DNA from: Centroberyx gerrardi
Taxonomy: Eukaryota; Chordata; Actinopteri; Beryciformes; Berycidae
Direction of reading: 5' to 3'
DNA: 64,000 nucleotides
Assembly (NCBI RefSeq): GCF_048128805.1
Contig: NC_136001.1
Location: forward strand, 8,462,001 to 8,526,000
Shown here: piece after piece, positions 36,270 to 47,404 of the stretch
How positions within the stretch are numbered: position 1 is the stretch's first letter
How the letters are laid out: every line of letters starts with the position of its first letter
Notes under the pieces: generated by a model
Seen by the model: only the letters and a program-made list of their open reading frames with translations
Told to the model about the DNA's origin: nothing
Databases searched by the model: none
Translations under genes and position numbers: made by a program

Positions 36270-36365
36270 CCTCGGAGCTGTGACATTTAGCCGCCATTCA
36301 TCACCAGCTAAACTTATCTCTCTCCACGCTGGTTAGGAATCTCTTGTGTTGTTCTGACGGTAAAC
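36270..36365 (+). repeat. Cassette copy A in the polypyrimidine block
   Basis: GAGCTGTGACATTTAGCCGC, then CATTCATCACCAGCTAAAC, then GGTTAGGAATCTCTTGTGTT. Related to the copies near 36640 and 37868. Confidence 0.75.
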
Positions 36366-36633
36366 ACCACCTGCTACTCCTTCCTTCTCCTCTTTCTCAT
36401 GCTCCTCTTCTCTCCCCCCCCCCCCCCCCCCCCCCCCCCGATTCTGTATGATCCCTCCTTCCTCCGCTACCATCTTCTCCTCCTCTTACCATTCCTCTTT
36501 CTCTCCTCATCCTCATGTCCTTCGATATTCTTTATTTCTGGTCCTTCGTAGTTTCCCGTTGACCCTTCAGTACTCTCCTTCTTCTCCTCCTCCTCCTCCT
36601 CCTCCTCCTCCTCCTCCTCCTCCTCCTCCCCTC

Positions 36634-36760
36634 AGAGCGGCAGACAGCTGTGATATTTAACTACCATTCATCAGCAGCTAAACCCCATCCTTCTCCAGCT
36701 TGGTGAGGAATCTGTTGTGTTGTTGTGTCGGCACGCCACGCTGTGAGCAATCAGTCTTGT
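36634..36760 (+). repeat. Cassette copy B in the polypyrimidine block
   Basis: CAGACAGCTGTGATATTTAA, then CATTCATCAGCAGCTAAACC, then GGTGAGGAATCTGTTGTGTT and CACGCCACGCTG. Confidence 0.75.
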
Positions 36761-37857
36761 CCTCCTACTTCTTCCTACTACTCCTCTACCACCGACTCCT
36801 CCTTCTTCCTCCTCCTCCTCTTCTTTCTCTCCTCATTCCAATATAATTCCTTCTCTCTCCTCAGATTCCTTCCTCCACCACCGCCTTCCCATTCCTCCAC
36901 CACCCCCTCCTCTTCCTCTACCTTCTCGCCTTTCTTCTCCTCACCTCCGCCTGCTTCTTCTTCTCTACCGCCACCTCCTCTTCCTCCATTTCCTCCATCT
37001 CCTTCCTCACCCTTCCACCCTCCTCCTTTATCAACTCCTTCTCCTCCTCCTCTTCTTTCCCTCCTCATTCCAAAATAATTCCTTCCACCTTCCTCCTTTA
37101 CCAACTCCTTCTTCCCTCACCTCCTCCTCTTCCTGCTCCTTCTCCTCTACCTTCTTCTTCCTCCATCTCCTCCTCTTCTTCCTCATCCTCCTTTCCTCAT
37201 CTTCCCATCACCCTCCTCCTTCCCCTGCCTCTCCTCCTCTACCGCCAACTCCTCTTTCTCCTCCACCTCTTCTTCCTCTACCTTCATCCCTCACCTCCTT
37301 CTCCTCTACCACCAGCTCCTCTTCTTCCATCTCCTCCTCCCCTTTCTCACCCTCCTTTCCTCAGAAGTCCTTCCACCTTTCTCCTTTACCACCAACCTCC
37401 TCCGTCTACTCTCCTGTTCTTTTTCCTCCTCTTTCCAAAATAATTCCTCCTCCAGCGCCACCACCCCATCCCATCCCTCCTTCTCCTCTTCCTCTACCTT
37501 CTCTCCTCCCTCCTCCTTCTCTTGCTCCTTCTCCTCTACCACCAACTCCTCTTACTCCTCGACTTCTTTCTCTCCTCATTCCAAAAAAATAGCTCCTTCT
37601 CTCTTCCCCAGATTCCTTCCACCCTCCTTCTTCTACCTTTCCTCCTCTTCTTCTTCCTCTCTTCTTCTCCCCTCGCCTCCTCCTGCCCCTTCTCCTTTAC
37701 CACCAGCTCTCCCTCCATTTCCTCCTCTCCTCAGATTCCTTCCACCCTTTTCCTCCTCCACCACCAACTCTCCCTCTCCTTCTGTTCCTCCCTCCTCCCC
37801 TCCCTCCTCCCTCTTCCCTCACCTCCCCCCTCCCTCATCATCCTCCCCTCCTCTCCT

Positions 37858-37985
37858 CTGAGCCACAGACAGCTGTGATATTTAGCCAGCTTTCATCAGC
37901 AGCTAAACCCATCCCTCTTTGGGCTTGTTAGAAATCTGTTGTATTGTTCGGTTTGCGCGCCACGCTGCCGGCAAGCGGCCTCTCT
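37858..37985 (+). repeat. Cassette copy C at the right end of the polypyrimidine block
   Basis: CAGACAGCTGTGATATTTAG, then TTTCATCAGCAGCTAAACCC, then GTTAGAAATCTGTTGTATTG and GCGCCACGCTGCC. It continues into non-repetitive DNA. Confidence 0.75.
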
Positions 37986-38400
37986 GCTTGGCGATACATT
38001 TTCATAAACCGCTCCTACGAATGCTTCCTCATTTCTCAAAGGTCTTCCCTCCAAAGTGACCTCATTTATCTCTCTTGACCCTCTCACAGATCTGAGAGTT
38101 GACCGTTTATCGCGGTTGTACTCCCTTGCCGTTAACATCCAGCCTAGTCACAGGGGATCTCCTATGAGGGAGCATATGAGGGTGCGAGTTTGCATGTTGG
38201 AACGCGGCCTCCCCCTGTCTGCCCAAGCAGAGGCAGAGCCTTGTCAGGAACAATGGGGGGCTTTATTCTCCTTTACAGGATTGCCGGGGTATTTTTAGTC
38301 GGTGCAGCAAGGGTTGCATGTTCAAAAACTCGTAGTCAGGAGGAGTTTATTGAAATAGCTTTTGAGCCTGGCTGTGTTAGTGCTTTTGTCGCTGTGTTTA
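37986..38400. other. Non-repetitive intergenic segment
   Basis: No gene was found. The sequence is of mixed composition and continues from cassette C without an obvious repeat, so it could be old unique DNA. Confidence 0.4.
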
Positions 38401-38690
38401 ACTCTGTGTGTGTGTGTGTTCTTGTATTTCTATCCTTATGAGAACCAGTTTGAGTTTTTGACCTTTGGAGTGAGGGCATTTTTTCAAAGTGAGGACATTT
38501 TGGCTGGTTCTCAGTTGTTGAAGGGATGAGTTTAGGGTTAGGATTTGGGTTTAGGGTTAAGATTAGGATTAGGATTAGGTTTAGTTTATGGTAGGGTTAT
38601 GGTTAGGCATGTAGTTGTGAGGGTTAATGTTAGGGTTATGGGTTAAGGAATGAATGTTGTCAATGGAAGGTCCTCATAAGGACAAGCGCA

Positions 38691-38720
<30 letters not shown>
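38401..38720. repeat. Microsatellite-flanked element with degenerate TTAGGG-like core
   Basis: (GT)n, then TTGTATTTCTATCCTTATGA, then a run of GTTAGGGTTA/GATTAGGATT variants (38526-38650), then GGTCCTCATAAGGACAAG, then (GT)n again. 'Ccttatgag' and 'ctcataagg' form an inverted repeat. This arrangement recurs in fish genomes. Confidence 0.6.
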
Positions 38721-38721
<1 letters not shown>

Positions 38722-39409
38722 ATCTGCCTTTCTGCCTAATTGCCTGTCTGTCCTCTTTCTGCCGGTCAGTCTGCACATCTGCCTTCCTTCCTGTCGGTCT
38801 GCCTGCCCATCTAAGCACTTGTCTGCTTGGTCTAACAGTAATTAATAATAAAAACATCTATCTGATGATATTGATGGCGCCTGCTGCTGCTGTCGTTGTT
38901 GTTAACTGTTGAGCGTATGTACCTCTCCAGACAGGGACGAGAAGATCTGTGAGGAGTTACTGTGTGTTGTAAAAGTAAGAGGATATACGGTTTGAGCATC
39001 TTGCAGAAACTTCATATCTCAAATTTATACTTTTTTACTGCAACTAACAGCTGCTATTTCCCTGCATGTGTATAAAATGTTTCTTTACCCAAACACAGAG
39101 CCAAACCATTAAAAATGGAGTGTAAAATATAAAAAATGTACAGGTATCAATGGAAAATCAGCCATTGTTTTTTCAATTCATTAAATGTTTACATTTTTGA
39201 GATACAAGATCTTTGAAGGACCCTGGTTGTAGTCAACAATGGTTGAAAAGAAATATTACACATTTAACCTTTAATTTGGGAAAATAGGGTGAATCTACAA
39301 CATCTCAATTAGTGGGGATGGGATCCTCTTCTCTGCTGCAGCCCCACTTTGTGATTTAGGATGATAAGACAGGTGTGTTTTGGGTGCACATTCTGTCTCC
39401 TGTCCTCAC

Positions 39410-39460
<51 letters not shown>

Positions 39461-40279
39461 CACGCTGCAGCCCTTCTCAGACCATCGGAGCCTTTGTAAT
39501 GGGATAACTAATACCTTAGCCATGGGTCATGGCACCATGCTGGCAGATGGTGGCTTAGAGGTGGGACCGCCGGTTCAAAGGACCAACTATCCAACCTCTG
39601 TTAATCCAGCCCCTCTATACAACACCTCCTCTCCTCCTGCTGTCTGTTTCTGCCCTCTGCCAAATCCTATTATCTCCACTTCCTGCTCAATCCCCCAGGA
39701 ATGACCCAAAAATATGAAAGAGCCATTAAAAAAAAACACATTTCCAATAGTTTTTTCATTATACTCTTTCTATCTTTACTTACGCTGCTGATGACACTTT
39801 AGTTTCCCCCATCTATCTATCTATCTATCAATGCAACTTATCCCCTTCCTTCTGTCCTTATTTACCCTTTCTCCAATCCTATCATCCTCCTTCCTCCTTC
39901 TCAGTCTCCCATGACAACCTGAGGACAGCTATTTGAACTCCTGACTGAACCACAAATGCCACACCACCAGCTTCCTGTTTGTGTCACACACACCTTTTCC
40001 ATTTTGCGTAGGACCTGATCGATGAGCTCACGCATTTGTATGCAGTTTGTGCAAAGTTGTGAACATGTACGTGTGAAAACGAGCATGAAACTGCGGCGAT
40101 TTCTGGTCAGATCAGCGGGACAAATTACTCATGGTTTCTGTGTATGTGGGTTTAGTTTTGATTTTTTTTTTCGTTTCCCAGCATTGACTAACAGATGACA
40201 TAATGGTCTTGGCATTATTGTTTATAATGGCTCTAAGTGTGTTGTACCTCGCCTTCTTCTGCCCCTTTTCCTTTTCAAG
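38721..40279. other. Intergenic DNA with (CA)n
   Basis: (CA)n lies at 39409-39465 and (ATCT)n at about 39812-39830. At 39190-39225 is a phrase, TTTTTGAGATACAAGATCTT, also seen near 23310 and inverted near 56685. No coding signal. Confidence 0.5.
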
Positions 40280-40732
40280 TCTTGAGGCACAAGTCTCAAT
40301 TCAAGTCTCAAGTCTAAATGTAGAACAAAGTCGGAACAAATCAAGAGTCCAATATCAATTTAATATCTTAAAGAAAACTAAATATCTAGGACTTTTCAAT
40401 GCAATATGGTTTTAATAGGATAAAAACTTGGTAAGAGCATCATGAGTTTGATTTCTATAATCAGTTTCAACTTCAATAAATTCAATCATTCCATACAAAT
40501 TCAGAGAATTTAAATTCAGTCGTCTGGTGGAACAAATCTCATCACTTTAAATCCAAGTCATTTACACAAACACAAGAACCGTTTCAAGTCAAAGTCAAGT
40601 CCCAAGTCACCAGAACCCAAGTCAAGTCAAGTCTCAAGTCTTCTCTTTGTGCATCGTCAAGTCTCAAGCAATTAAAACTGTGACTCAAGTCTGACTCAAG
40701 TCAAAGTCATGTGACTTGAGTCCCCACCTCTG
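40280..40732 (-). mobile_element. Non-autonomous hAT element of the 'gactcaagtc' family
   Basis: The right end GTGACTTGAGTCCCCACCTC-TG is the reverse complement of the family start CAGAGGTGGGGACTCAAGTC. The interior repeats CAAGTCTCAAGTC. The flanks TTTTCAAG (40272-40279) and TATTCAAG (40733-40740) match at 7 of 8. Confidence 0.7.
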
Positions 40733-40765
40733 TATTCAAGGGTTCCATTTCTGTCTTTGTCTCTC

Positions 40766-40865
40766 TTTCAGTTCAGTTCAGTTCAGTTCAATTCAAAAGA
40801 GCTGTATTGGCATTAAATATTCCAGCATGTGTTGCCAAAGCAAAACAGTGCTAATCAATAAAAGT
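40766..40865 (-). mobile_element. (TTCAG)n plus retroposon tail
   Basis: Several TTCAG units are followed by AATTCAAAAGAGCTGTATTG and GGCATTAAATATTCC. This is the reverse-orientation 3' end of a common fish retroposon. Confidence 0.6.
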
Positions 40866-41445
40866 AGCAATAAAAAAACAATCGTAACCCTGTCTCTTTC
40901 TCTTTCTCTCTCCGTCTCTTCCCCTCTCTCTGTGTCTGTCTCTCTGTCTGTAACCTCTTCACCCAGACATTTGTATAATAACGCAAACAGTGAAAGCCAT
41001 TTTTTCCTGCATCCGCCCTGAACTTGTTTCTATTGAAAATCAGTAAAGGCCAATGTTGGCGCATACATTTTCCCAGCAGCTGTATCTCCCCCCCCTGATC
41101 CCACCCACCATGATCATCCCCCTTCTGTCCTGATTCCCATCATTCCTACTCCGCTCCCTCGCCTCTTTTATTACCACCTCTCCTGCTCTCTGTTGTATAC
41201 CCTCAACTCTCATATCTCCCTCCCCTCCTCCGCCCATCCTCTCATGCTCTTTTCAGCTCCTCCACTCCTCCTCCTCCTCCTCCCTCCTCCTCCCTTTCTT
41301 CTCTTCTCCTCCTCTTCCTCTGTCAGTTGTGATGGATAAGGTCTTGTGATTGCCTTGTCAGACCTCTGGAGCATCTGCCCCTTTGGGACCGTGGGGTTTT
41401 TGTGTGTTGTGTGTGTGTGTGTTTGCATGTCTTCCTGTGTTTGTG

Positions 41446-41487
<42 letters not shown>

Positions 41488-42379
41488 GTCCCCGGCCCCC
41501 AGAGTTGATTGGATTGGATTGCATTTACAGGCAGAAGGGCCGGATGGATGAACAAAGCACCGTCAGTCAACCCGACCCCTCCATCCCCGCCCAGCCCAGA
41601 CATAAGAGCTGCATTTCCGCTTTGTGTGCATGTGTGTGTGTGTATGTGTGTGTGTCTTTATATGTGTGCCTGTGGGTGTGTGCCTTCTCCTTTGTCTTTT
41701 TCAAAGAAATCCAGATAAGCACTTTCTTGTTTTGCACACTGCAGACAAAGTAACATGATTAAACCTAGTAATTGCCTACATCTCTCAAAAGCTGTGCGTT
41801 TTCAACAAAAGGCACCACTCCATCTCTCATAATTGATTTGTATTGACTTATAATCCCCATTGACGGTGGATTTCTGAGTTGCCTTTTTTGTTAAACAAAC
41901 AGCTCCGTGTTTACGTTTGAGTTTACTCAGCAGAAACTAAGATCAAGGTGATATATCAGTCTCTGAAAGTGCATTAATAGCACGGTGTCCCAAAGCCCTG
42001 CTGTAACCAGGGAGCTAGTTAGCTATAGCTTTCTTGCTTTTTCTGTTTTTTTTTCTCCATTCTGATGTTTAAAGTCTACTTTGAAGACAACTTTTCAGAA
42101 AGTACACATGGCGGTAACTGCTGTTTACAAGCCAGAACACCACTGAAGACGTAATTTATTGTGATTGTGGGTGCTTCTTCATCCCTGTAATCACAGTAGA
42201 AAATGCCCTGTCAGCTCGTATTGCTAAATTACCAAAGGGGTTGGTGGGAAGCCAAAGAGGTCATCTCAATATGAGGATGATGCAGGCCATGACTCATGCT
42301 AACAAGAGGGACGCTATCTGCTTCTCCCCATGGGTTTGGAGCCCATGCAGTTAGTTATACTGATGGGGTTCTAGCTGGG
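40866..42379. other. Intergenic DNA with CT-rich tract and (TG)n
   Basis: CT-rich DNA lies at 41080-41325 and (TG)n at about 41450-41486 and 41630-41655. The intervening 41487-41620 is non-repetitive and may be conserved. No gene. Confidence 0.5.
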
Positions 42380-42387
42380 CCGTTGTT

Positions 42388-42868
42388 CAGGGTTGGAGCC
42401 ATTCATGAACTGAACTGAGAATGCATGGTAAATTCTAATTAAATTCCTGGATTTGGAATTGGAATTTATCATGCTCTAAGGAAACAGAATGTGTATTGAA
42501 TTGGAATGACAGGAAACAGAATTGAATTCCATGAAATTCCACTTCTATAGAGAGTTTGTCTTGACTCGCTAAACAGTATAAATCAAACATTATGAATCAA
42601 ATAAAACAGTTAAACAAATCAAACACATTAAATCATAATGTATGGATTACAATGATCTCAGATATATTCTCAGATAAATCTCATATGTGGTAAGAAAAAA
42701 CAAAACAAAACATGGAATTTCACGGAATTTCATTGAATTGAATTCAACTTCCTGAAATTCCAATTCAATTCCAATTCTGTTTCCTGTAGGTTTTTTTCTA
42801 ATTCCAGTTCCTCAGCTGAATTGGAATTACAGTAATGAGTTCATTCATGAATTGACCCCAAACCCTGC
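42388..42868. mobile_element. Non-autonomous hAT element with a perfect 8-bp target duplication
   Basis: CCGTTGTT occurs on both sides (42380-42387 and 42869-42876). The ends CAGGGTTGGAGCCATTCATG and AATTGACCCCAAACCCTG are inverted repeats. The 481-bp interior is made of AATTCCAATTCAATT-like phrases and has no ORF. Confidence 0.9.
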
Positions 42869-42876
42869 CGTTGTTC

Positions 42877-43465
42877 ACTCAACAATACTATATATATTTT
42901 TTATCTTTAAATGCTTTCTGCCATATGGTCAGTGTTGTGCAGAAATCAAGATAAAATAATTACTTTTTCCACAGACACACTGGACCTACTGGTGGTTACA
43001 TTTCTTGCTAACTGAGAGTAAAATTCATTTTGGAGTGTGTAAAAAAACAATGTGCTTACCAGGATCTCTTTGAAAAAATACTGGAAAAACACAGATTGCT
43101 CTTCCGAATGTGCCCAGTGTTGTACTGATGTTTTTTTAATGCATTATCAATGATTTTATCCTTGCTGCAGGGTTATGAAACATTTTGTATACATGGAAGA
43201 CGACATCAGCTGTCTCTTCTTGTAAAAAGAAGCGAGGAATGGCATTAGGAGGATTCTTTAGGGAACAGATGATATGAATCTGGGGAGCTAGTCTAAAAAA
43301 AAAACTAAAAAAACAAATTAAAATAAGTAAATTAAATTAAATATATAAATGAATAAATTAATCAATCAATCAATCAATCAATCCATAAATAAATAAATAA
43401 ATAATAAAAATAGATAAAATTACATCCAGTCAGGACAGCAAACAGCACCCGTTGACCACCTGGGA

Positions 43466-43510
<45 letters not shown>

Positions 43511-44400
43511 ATGTGAGTGCATGAGAAAATGTGTGTATGTGTGTGTGCATGTATCTACTTGTATAGGCTGCACACTTCTTATGTGTGTGTGTGTGTGTGT
43601 GTTTGCGTGTTTGTATGTGTCTGGGATGACTCCAACCAACTCGTCCCTCTGGTTGTGGATGGATGACACAGTCGCATTAATGTAATATTATCCTTATCTG
43701 TTTTTGTGTCCTTTGCGTCCTGTAAAGCACTTCATTGCCAACCTGTTTATTAAAAGCGCTCTATAAATAGATGGCACTTGGTTTAACTCTGCTGTCCCAT
43801 CGTCTTGGAAGTCAAATGGAGCTGAATCTTGGCAGTGTTCTCCGTGATGAGCAGCCTGACTGCCGGTGAGGAGCTGCTGGCTGCAGAGTGCACATGTTGG
43901 TAGCAGCTGCTCGTCAGAACGCCAGCTCCCTTACGCTCCGATGTGCCTTTCCTGCTGGTTGTACCGTTTTACATTTCTGATGCCTGTATTCTTCTGTGAT
44001 GTTTAAAGGGCTCCCATGGTACGGAGGGCAAACTCTCTCCCCTCCATCAGCAGCTACCGCACCCTTGAGCAAAGCCACTTGCACCCATTGGCCCCAATGG
44101 GTGCAAAAGTAAAGCAGGAAAGTGAAGCAGGTCGGTGCTGAAAAACAGAGCATGTGTCCTCAGAAAAACCCTCCACTGTATAGAGAACAATTCAAAGACT
44201 GAAACTGTCAAATTGGTTGTTTCTGGATTCAGTTCATCATGCAGGATTCCCTTTTAAAAAACATTTTTCTTTCCAGGTTTGATTCTCCAAAACATTAATA
44301 ATTCTCTCTGTTTCCCTTTTATATTGCAGATGAGTACACCCATATATTAACTTTTTGTCCATCCAGCCAAACTCCACCCACCTAGGACTGATGACATCAC
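42877..44400. other. Intergenic DNA with simple repeats and an L2-like tail
   Basis: (ATCA)n and (AAATA)n lie at 43360-43405 and (TG)n at 43470-43508. At 43715-43770 are TGTAAAGCACTTCATTGCCA and AAAGCGCTCTATAAAT, the conserved 3' tail of L2-type elements. GCACCCTTGAGCAAAGCCAC at 44060 is another retroposon phrase. Confidence 0.6.
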
Positions 44401-44720
44401 ATTTTACAATTTTTACAAAATGCCATTTAGCTGGCATCCTTATCCAGAGCAACTAACAATGAGTCCAACATTAGAAAAAGATTAAATTCCTGGAACAGAA
44501 CAGAACAGAACAGAACAGAACAACCTTTATTTTCCCATAAGGGAACTTCAGTTGTAGTAGCCCGCAGTTGAATGACATAGACAGTAAGAAACGAACAAAG
44601 TTAAACATATTAGGGTTATCAATAATGGCAATAGTGATAGGGTTAGGGTTAAAAAATTAATACACACTAAATTAAACAATATACCGTCTAAATAAAGCCT
44701 AGAAAAAATTTAGTAAATAT
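44401..44720. mobile_element. Retroposon tails around an (AGAAC)n array
   Basis: ATGCCATTTAGCTGGCATCC-type L2/SINE tail at 44415-44460, then (AGAAC)n at about 44492-44523. This leads into CCTTTATTTTCCCATAAGGG, the reverse-orientation 3' end of a non-LTR element. Confidence 0.55.
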
Positions 44721-45185
44721 AACAGCTCTTCATCTGCCAATGTTGTTTGAGTCCTAAGAGTTTTTTCAGACAGATCATCAACATTACAAGCAGCCAATAG
44801 TAAGGAGTGCAAGGTTCAGAGCCACAGTGCCCTGATAGCATAACTGTGATGACAGAGTAACATCATGCAAGAGAGAACAGCTAGGGAAAGAAATAAGAGA
44901 AATAGGAGCCAAGGAGAGGAGCATGTGGGAGAGGGGATATAACTCAGTGGGAAGAGAGTGATGTGAGGGAGGCTGAGTTTTCAGCCGATGACGGAAGATG
45001 GGAAGCGACGCTGCTGTCCTGAATCACAATTGCATGGTCAGTACAGCAGTGCCTGAACACGGCAAATGATAAGAAATGACGCAAGCTTCATCCGCTTAGA
45101 GCCACATCCTTGAATCAGGCTCTTCTGCATGACACACACAGGACCTGCCTTTGGTCGTATCGGAGCTTCTGTTACTTGTTGCTCC
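44721..45185. other. Intergenic DNA, nothing identified
   Basis: The phrase 'acattacaagcagccaatagtaaggag' echoes 'acattacaagcaaccaaaagtcaggag' near 13845, so part of this is a dispersed repeat. Confidence 0.4.
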
Positions 45186-45520
45186 TTAAAGGTGCTACAG
45201 GCAGCATTTTAACATCAATAAATCATTACCACTTTAATTTTGAGAAATTAACAGAATTACCATTGCTGAGAAGATTGTCAGCCTGTACCGGCAGGTACAC
45301 TGTAGTTTACGTTGTGTACCAATGGGTCAGATATTGTAGGGAATCTACTGGATTGCTTTACGGCACAAAGGGAGATTGCTTTATGATATAAAACAGGAAG
45401 AGGATTGTTGTTTTTCCAGAGCAAACGGAGCTAAAGCTTTCAGAGTTTATCCCAACGGCAGATGGTGGAAGGAGTGAAAGGCCGATGGAGAAATCACTTC
45501 CAACATGATGATCCTCTTCA
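45186..45520 (-). mobile_element. TTAAAGG-ended MITE, copy 1 (reverse)
   Basis: It begins TTAAAGGTGCTACAGGCAGC and contains AACATCAATAAATCATTACC, GGATTGCTTTACGGCACAAA and GAGCAAACGGAGCTAAAGCT. All recur in inverted order at 61468-61937. The far end is diverged and only approximate. Confidence 0.65.
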
Positions 45521-46055
45521 GGAAAGCAGAGAAAAAAACCTTTGACTTTATGTGTGCTATCGGTCAACTTTTCCAGGATAAATAAAGGTAAAAAGTAAGA
45601 GTGGTGTGATCAAGAACACAAAAGCCAGGAAGCCTGCTAGCAAACATTTTGACGTTGACTAGATGTTGACACAAATGGGTTGCATCAGTGTTGAAAACCC
45701 ATGTAAATACAGCGGCAAATAAAAGTCCATAGCTGCTGTCTGCATTGTTTTGCAAAATCGGGACCTAAATATCTTTCACATATCAGTTTAAAACAGTCTC
45801 CAAAGTTGTTTTAATATGAATTTTCACTGTTACCATAATATCATATTGTGAAAATTTTGTGCTCGTTTGGGTTGATGTTGAACTTGGCCTCCTCCTGCAT
45901 CACCGTCCATTGAATGCTTGGGCAATTATCAGTCTTTAGAAATACAGTATGTCAAAAAATTGTAAAATCACATCCAGAAAAAAACTTATATAGATAATGA
46001 AATAAAACAAACAAAACAAAAACAAGATACAATGGAAACCTTCCACAGCGTATAC
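45521..46055. other. Intergenic DNA, nothing identified
   Basis: AT-rich and non-coding. Confidence 0.4.
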
Positions 46056-46270
46056 CCCGTCTCTGTGCCGTCGTTTCCTCCCTGCCGCTGCTAGCTGAGC
46101 AGAGAAGTGATATCTGTGTAATTATGCAGCGCGGGTCGAGTCGCTCTCTGTCTGTGAAGAGTCTTTCTAATAAACAGCTGCTTTAATTGTTGTTTAAAAC
46201 ACCGACTAGAGCTGCTGTCCATGTAATTACTGTCGCTCCCACTTGCTCGTCTTTATCTGTTTGGTCACTC
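46056..46270. promoter_or_regulatory. Candidate conserved non-coding element
   Basis: Non-repetitive sequence with several homeodomain-type cores: GTGTAATTATGCAGCG, CTTTAATTGTTGTTTAAAAC and CATGTAATTACTGTCGCTCC. It sits just outside a dense microsatellite cluster. Conservation cannot be tested here. Confidence 0.3.
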
Positions 46271-46319
46271 GGATTTGTGTTGAGAGACAGGGAGAGAGAG
46301 GAAGAGAGAAAATAGTGTG

Positions 46320-46327
46320 TTTGGGGG

Positions 46328-46364
<37 letters not shown>

Positions 46365-46458
46365 GTTGTGGTCTTTGAAGACGAGGCAGCAGACAAGACT
46401 AGAGTTGTTCATTTCGCAATAGATCAACATCATGTTTCTGTCTGCAAGGCAAACACCT

Positions 46459-46498
<40 letters not shown>

Positions 46499-46897
46499 AC
46501 ACACATGCACACACACACTCATACATAGCGGCATGCAGCCAAGAAGAGGCAGACACATACACAAGCATACACACTCTCATGCACAGACATGCACACACAT
46601 GCCCACCTACACATGTAAACACACACACACACACACACACACTGTCGTGCTTCCTATAGAAAAAATAAGTACATACACAGACACACCATCTCGCACATAC
46701 AAATATACAAACACACGCACTCATGGAACACACACACGCACACACACACACACTGAAGTGCTGGCAGAATGGAAGAATGTGTGTGTTATATTTGACCAGC
46801 TGTTGAGCTCTAAGCTCTTATTCTGAGACCCGCTTTCATCTCCAGCAGGCAGCACTCTGTGTTTATAGAGAGGGTGACTCACAGCCAGCATGAAAGA

Positions 46898-46934
<37 letters not shown>

Positions 46935-46964
46935 GGATTGTGTGTGCATTCATATATGTATGTA

Positions 46965-47023
<59 letters not shown>

Positions 47024-47069
47024 GAGGAGAGCAAGTTTTAGGGAGAAGTGAGTGTTTGTGAGTGATTCC

Positions 47070-47118
<49 letters not shown>

Positions 47119-47120
47119 TG
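46320..47120. repeat. Cluster of (TG)n, (CA)n and (GA)n arrays
   Basis: (TG)n at 46330-46362, (CA)n at 46466-46518 and 46619-46642, (TG)n(GA)n at 46900-46934 and 46968-47032, and (TG)n at 47071-47118. The 174- and 169-codon overlapping frames on the two strands are His-Thr and Cys-Val repeats, not genes. Confidence 0.9.
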
Positions 47121-47404
47121 TTGAACCTAGTGATCAGTCATCATGTCAGTCTGTGAGGTATCATTAAACTTGACTCCAGAGGGCACAATAACAACAACTC
47201 CTCTTTCTTTCTGTTGCACTGTGGGGTCGTCTTAGTAAAGGTCCCTTCACCCTTCATCCATCCTGCCCCGCCACCGCACCGTTCTACAAACAATTCCTCA
47301 TTTTTCGGTGTGCAGTGAGAGGCACGTCTACGATGGCTACGACTACATGTCAAATCATAAAAGCTTTAACCGTCAAATGGCTGTATAGACTCCTCTTCTT
47401 ACTC

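Larger units (their letters stand above)
35580..37870 (+). repeat. 2.3-kb polypyrimidine (CTT/CTC)n block
   Basis: This is almost uninterrupted C/T on the plus strand, dominated by TCC and TTC triplets. It includes a 26-bp C homopolymer at 36414-36439 and a pure (TCC)n run at about 36577-36630. Long Ser/Pro/Leu reading frames on plus and Glu/Arg/Gly frames on minus are products of composition, not genes. Three non-pyrimidine cassettes interrupt or end it (listed separately). Confidence 0.85.

Noticed and set aside
36725-37878. Reading frames of about 80-118 codons on both strands, Ser/Pro-rich or Glu/Gly/Arg-rich
   Set aside because: They follow directly from the polypyrimidine composition and lack splice or start context.
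39535-39600. Possible tRNA-like A and B boxes (TGGCTTAGAGG, GGTTCAAAGG)
   Set aside because: The boxes are too close together and no cloverleaf can be drawn; not a tRNA or clear SINE head.
46227-46826. Overlapping 174- and 169-codon reading frames on opposite strands
   Set aside because: Translations are Cys-Val and His-Thr repeats produced by (TG)n/(CA)n arrays; no codon structure or domain.
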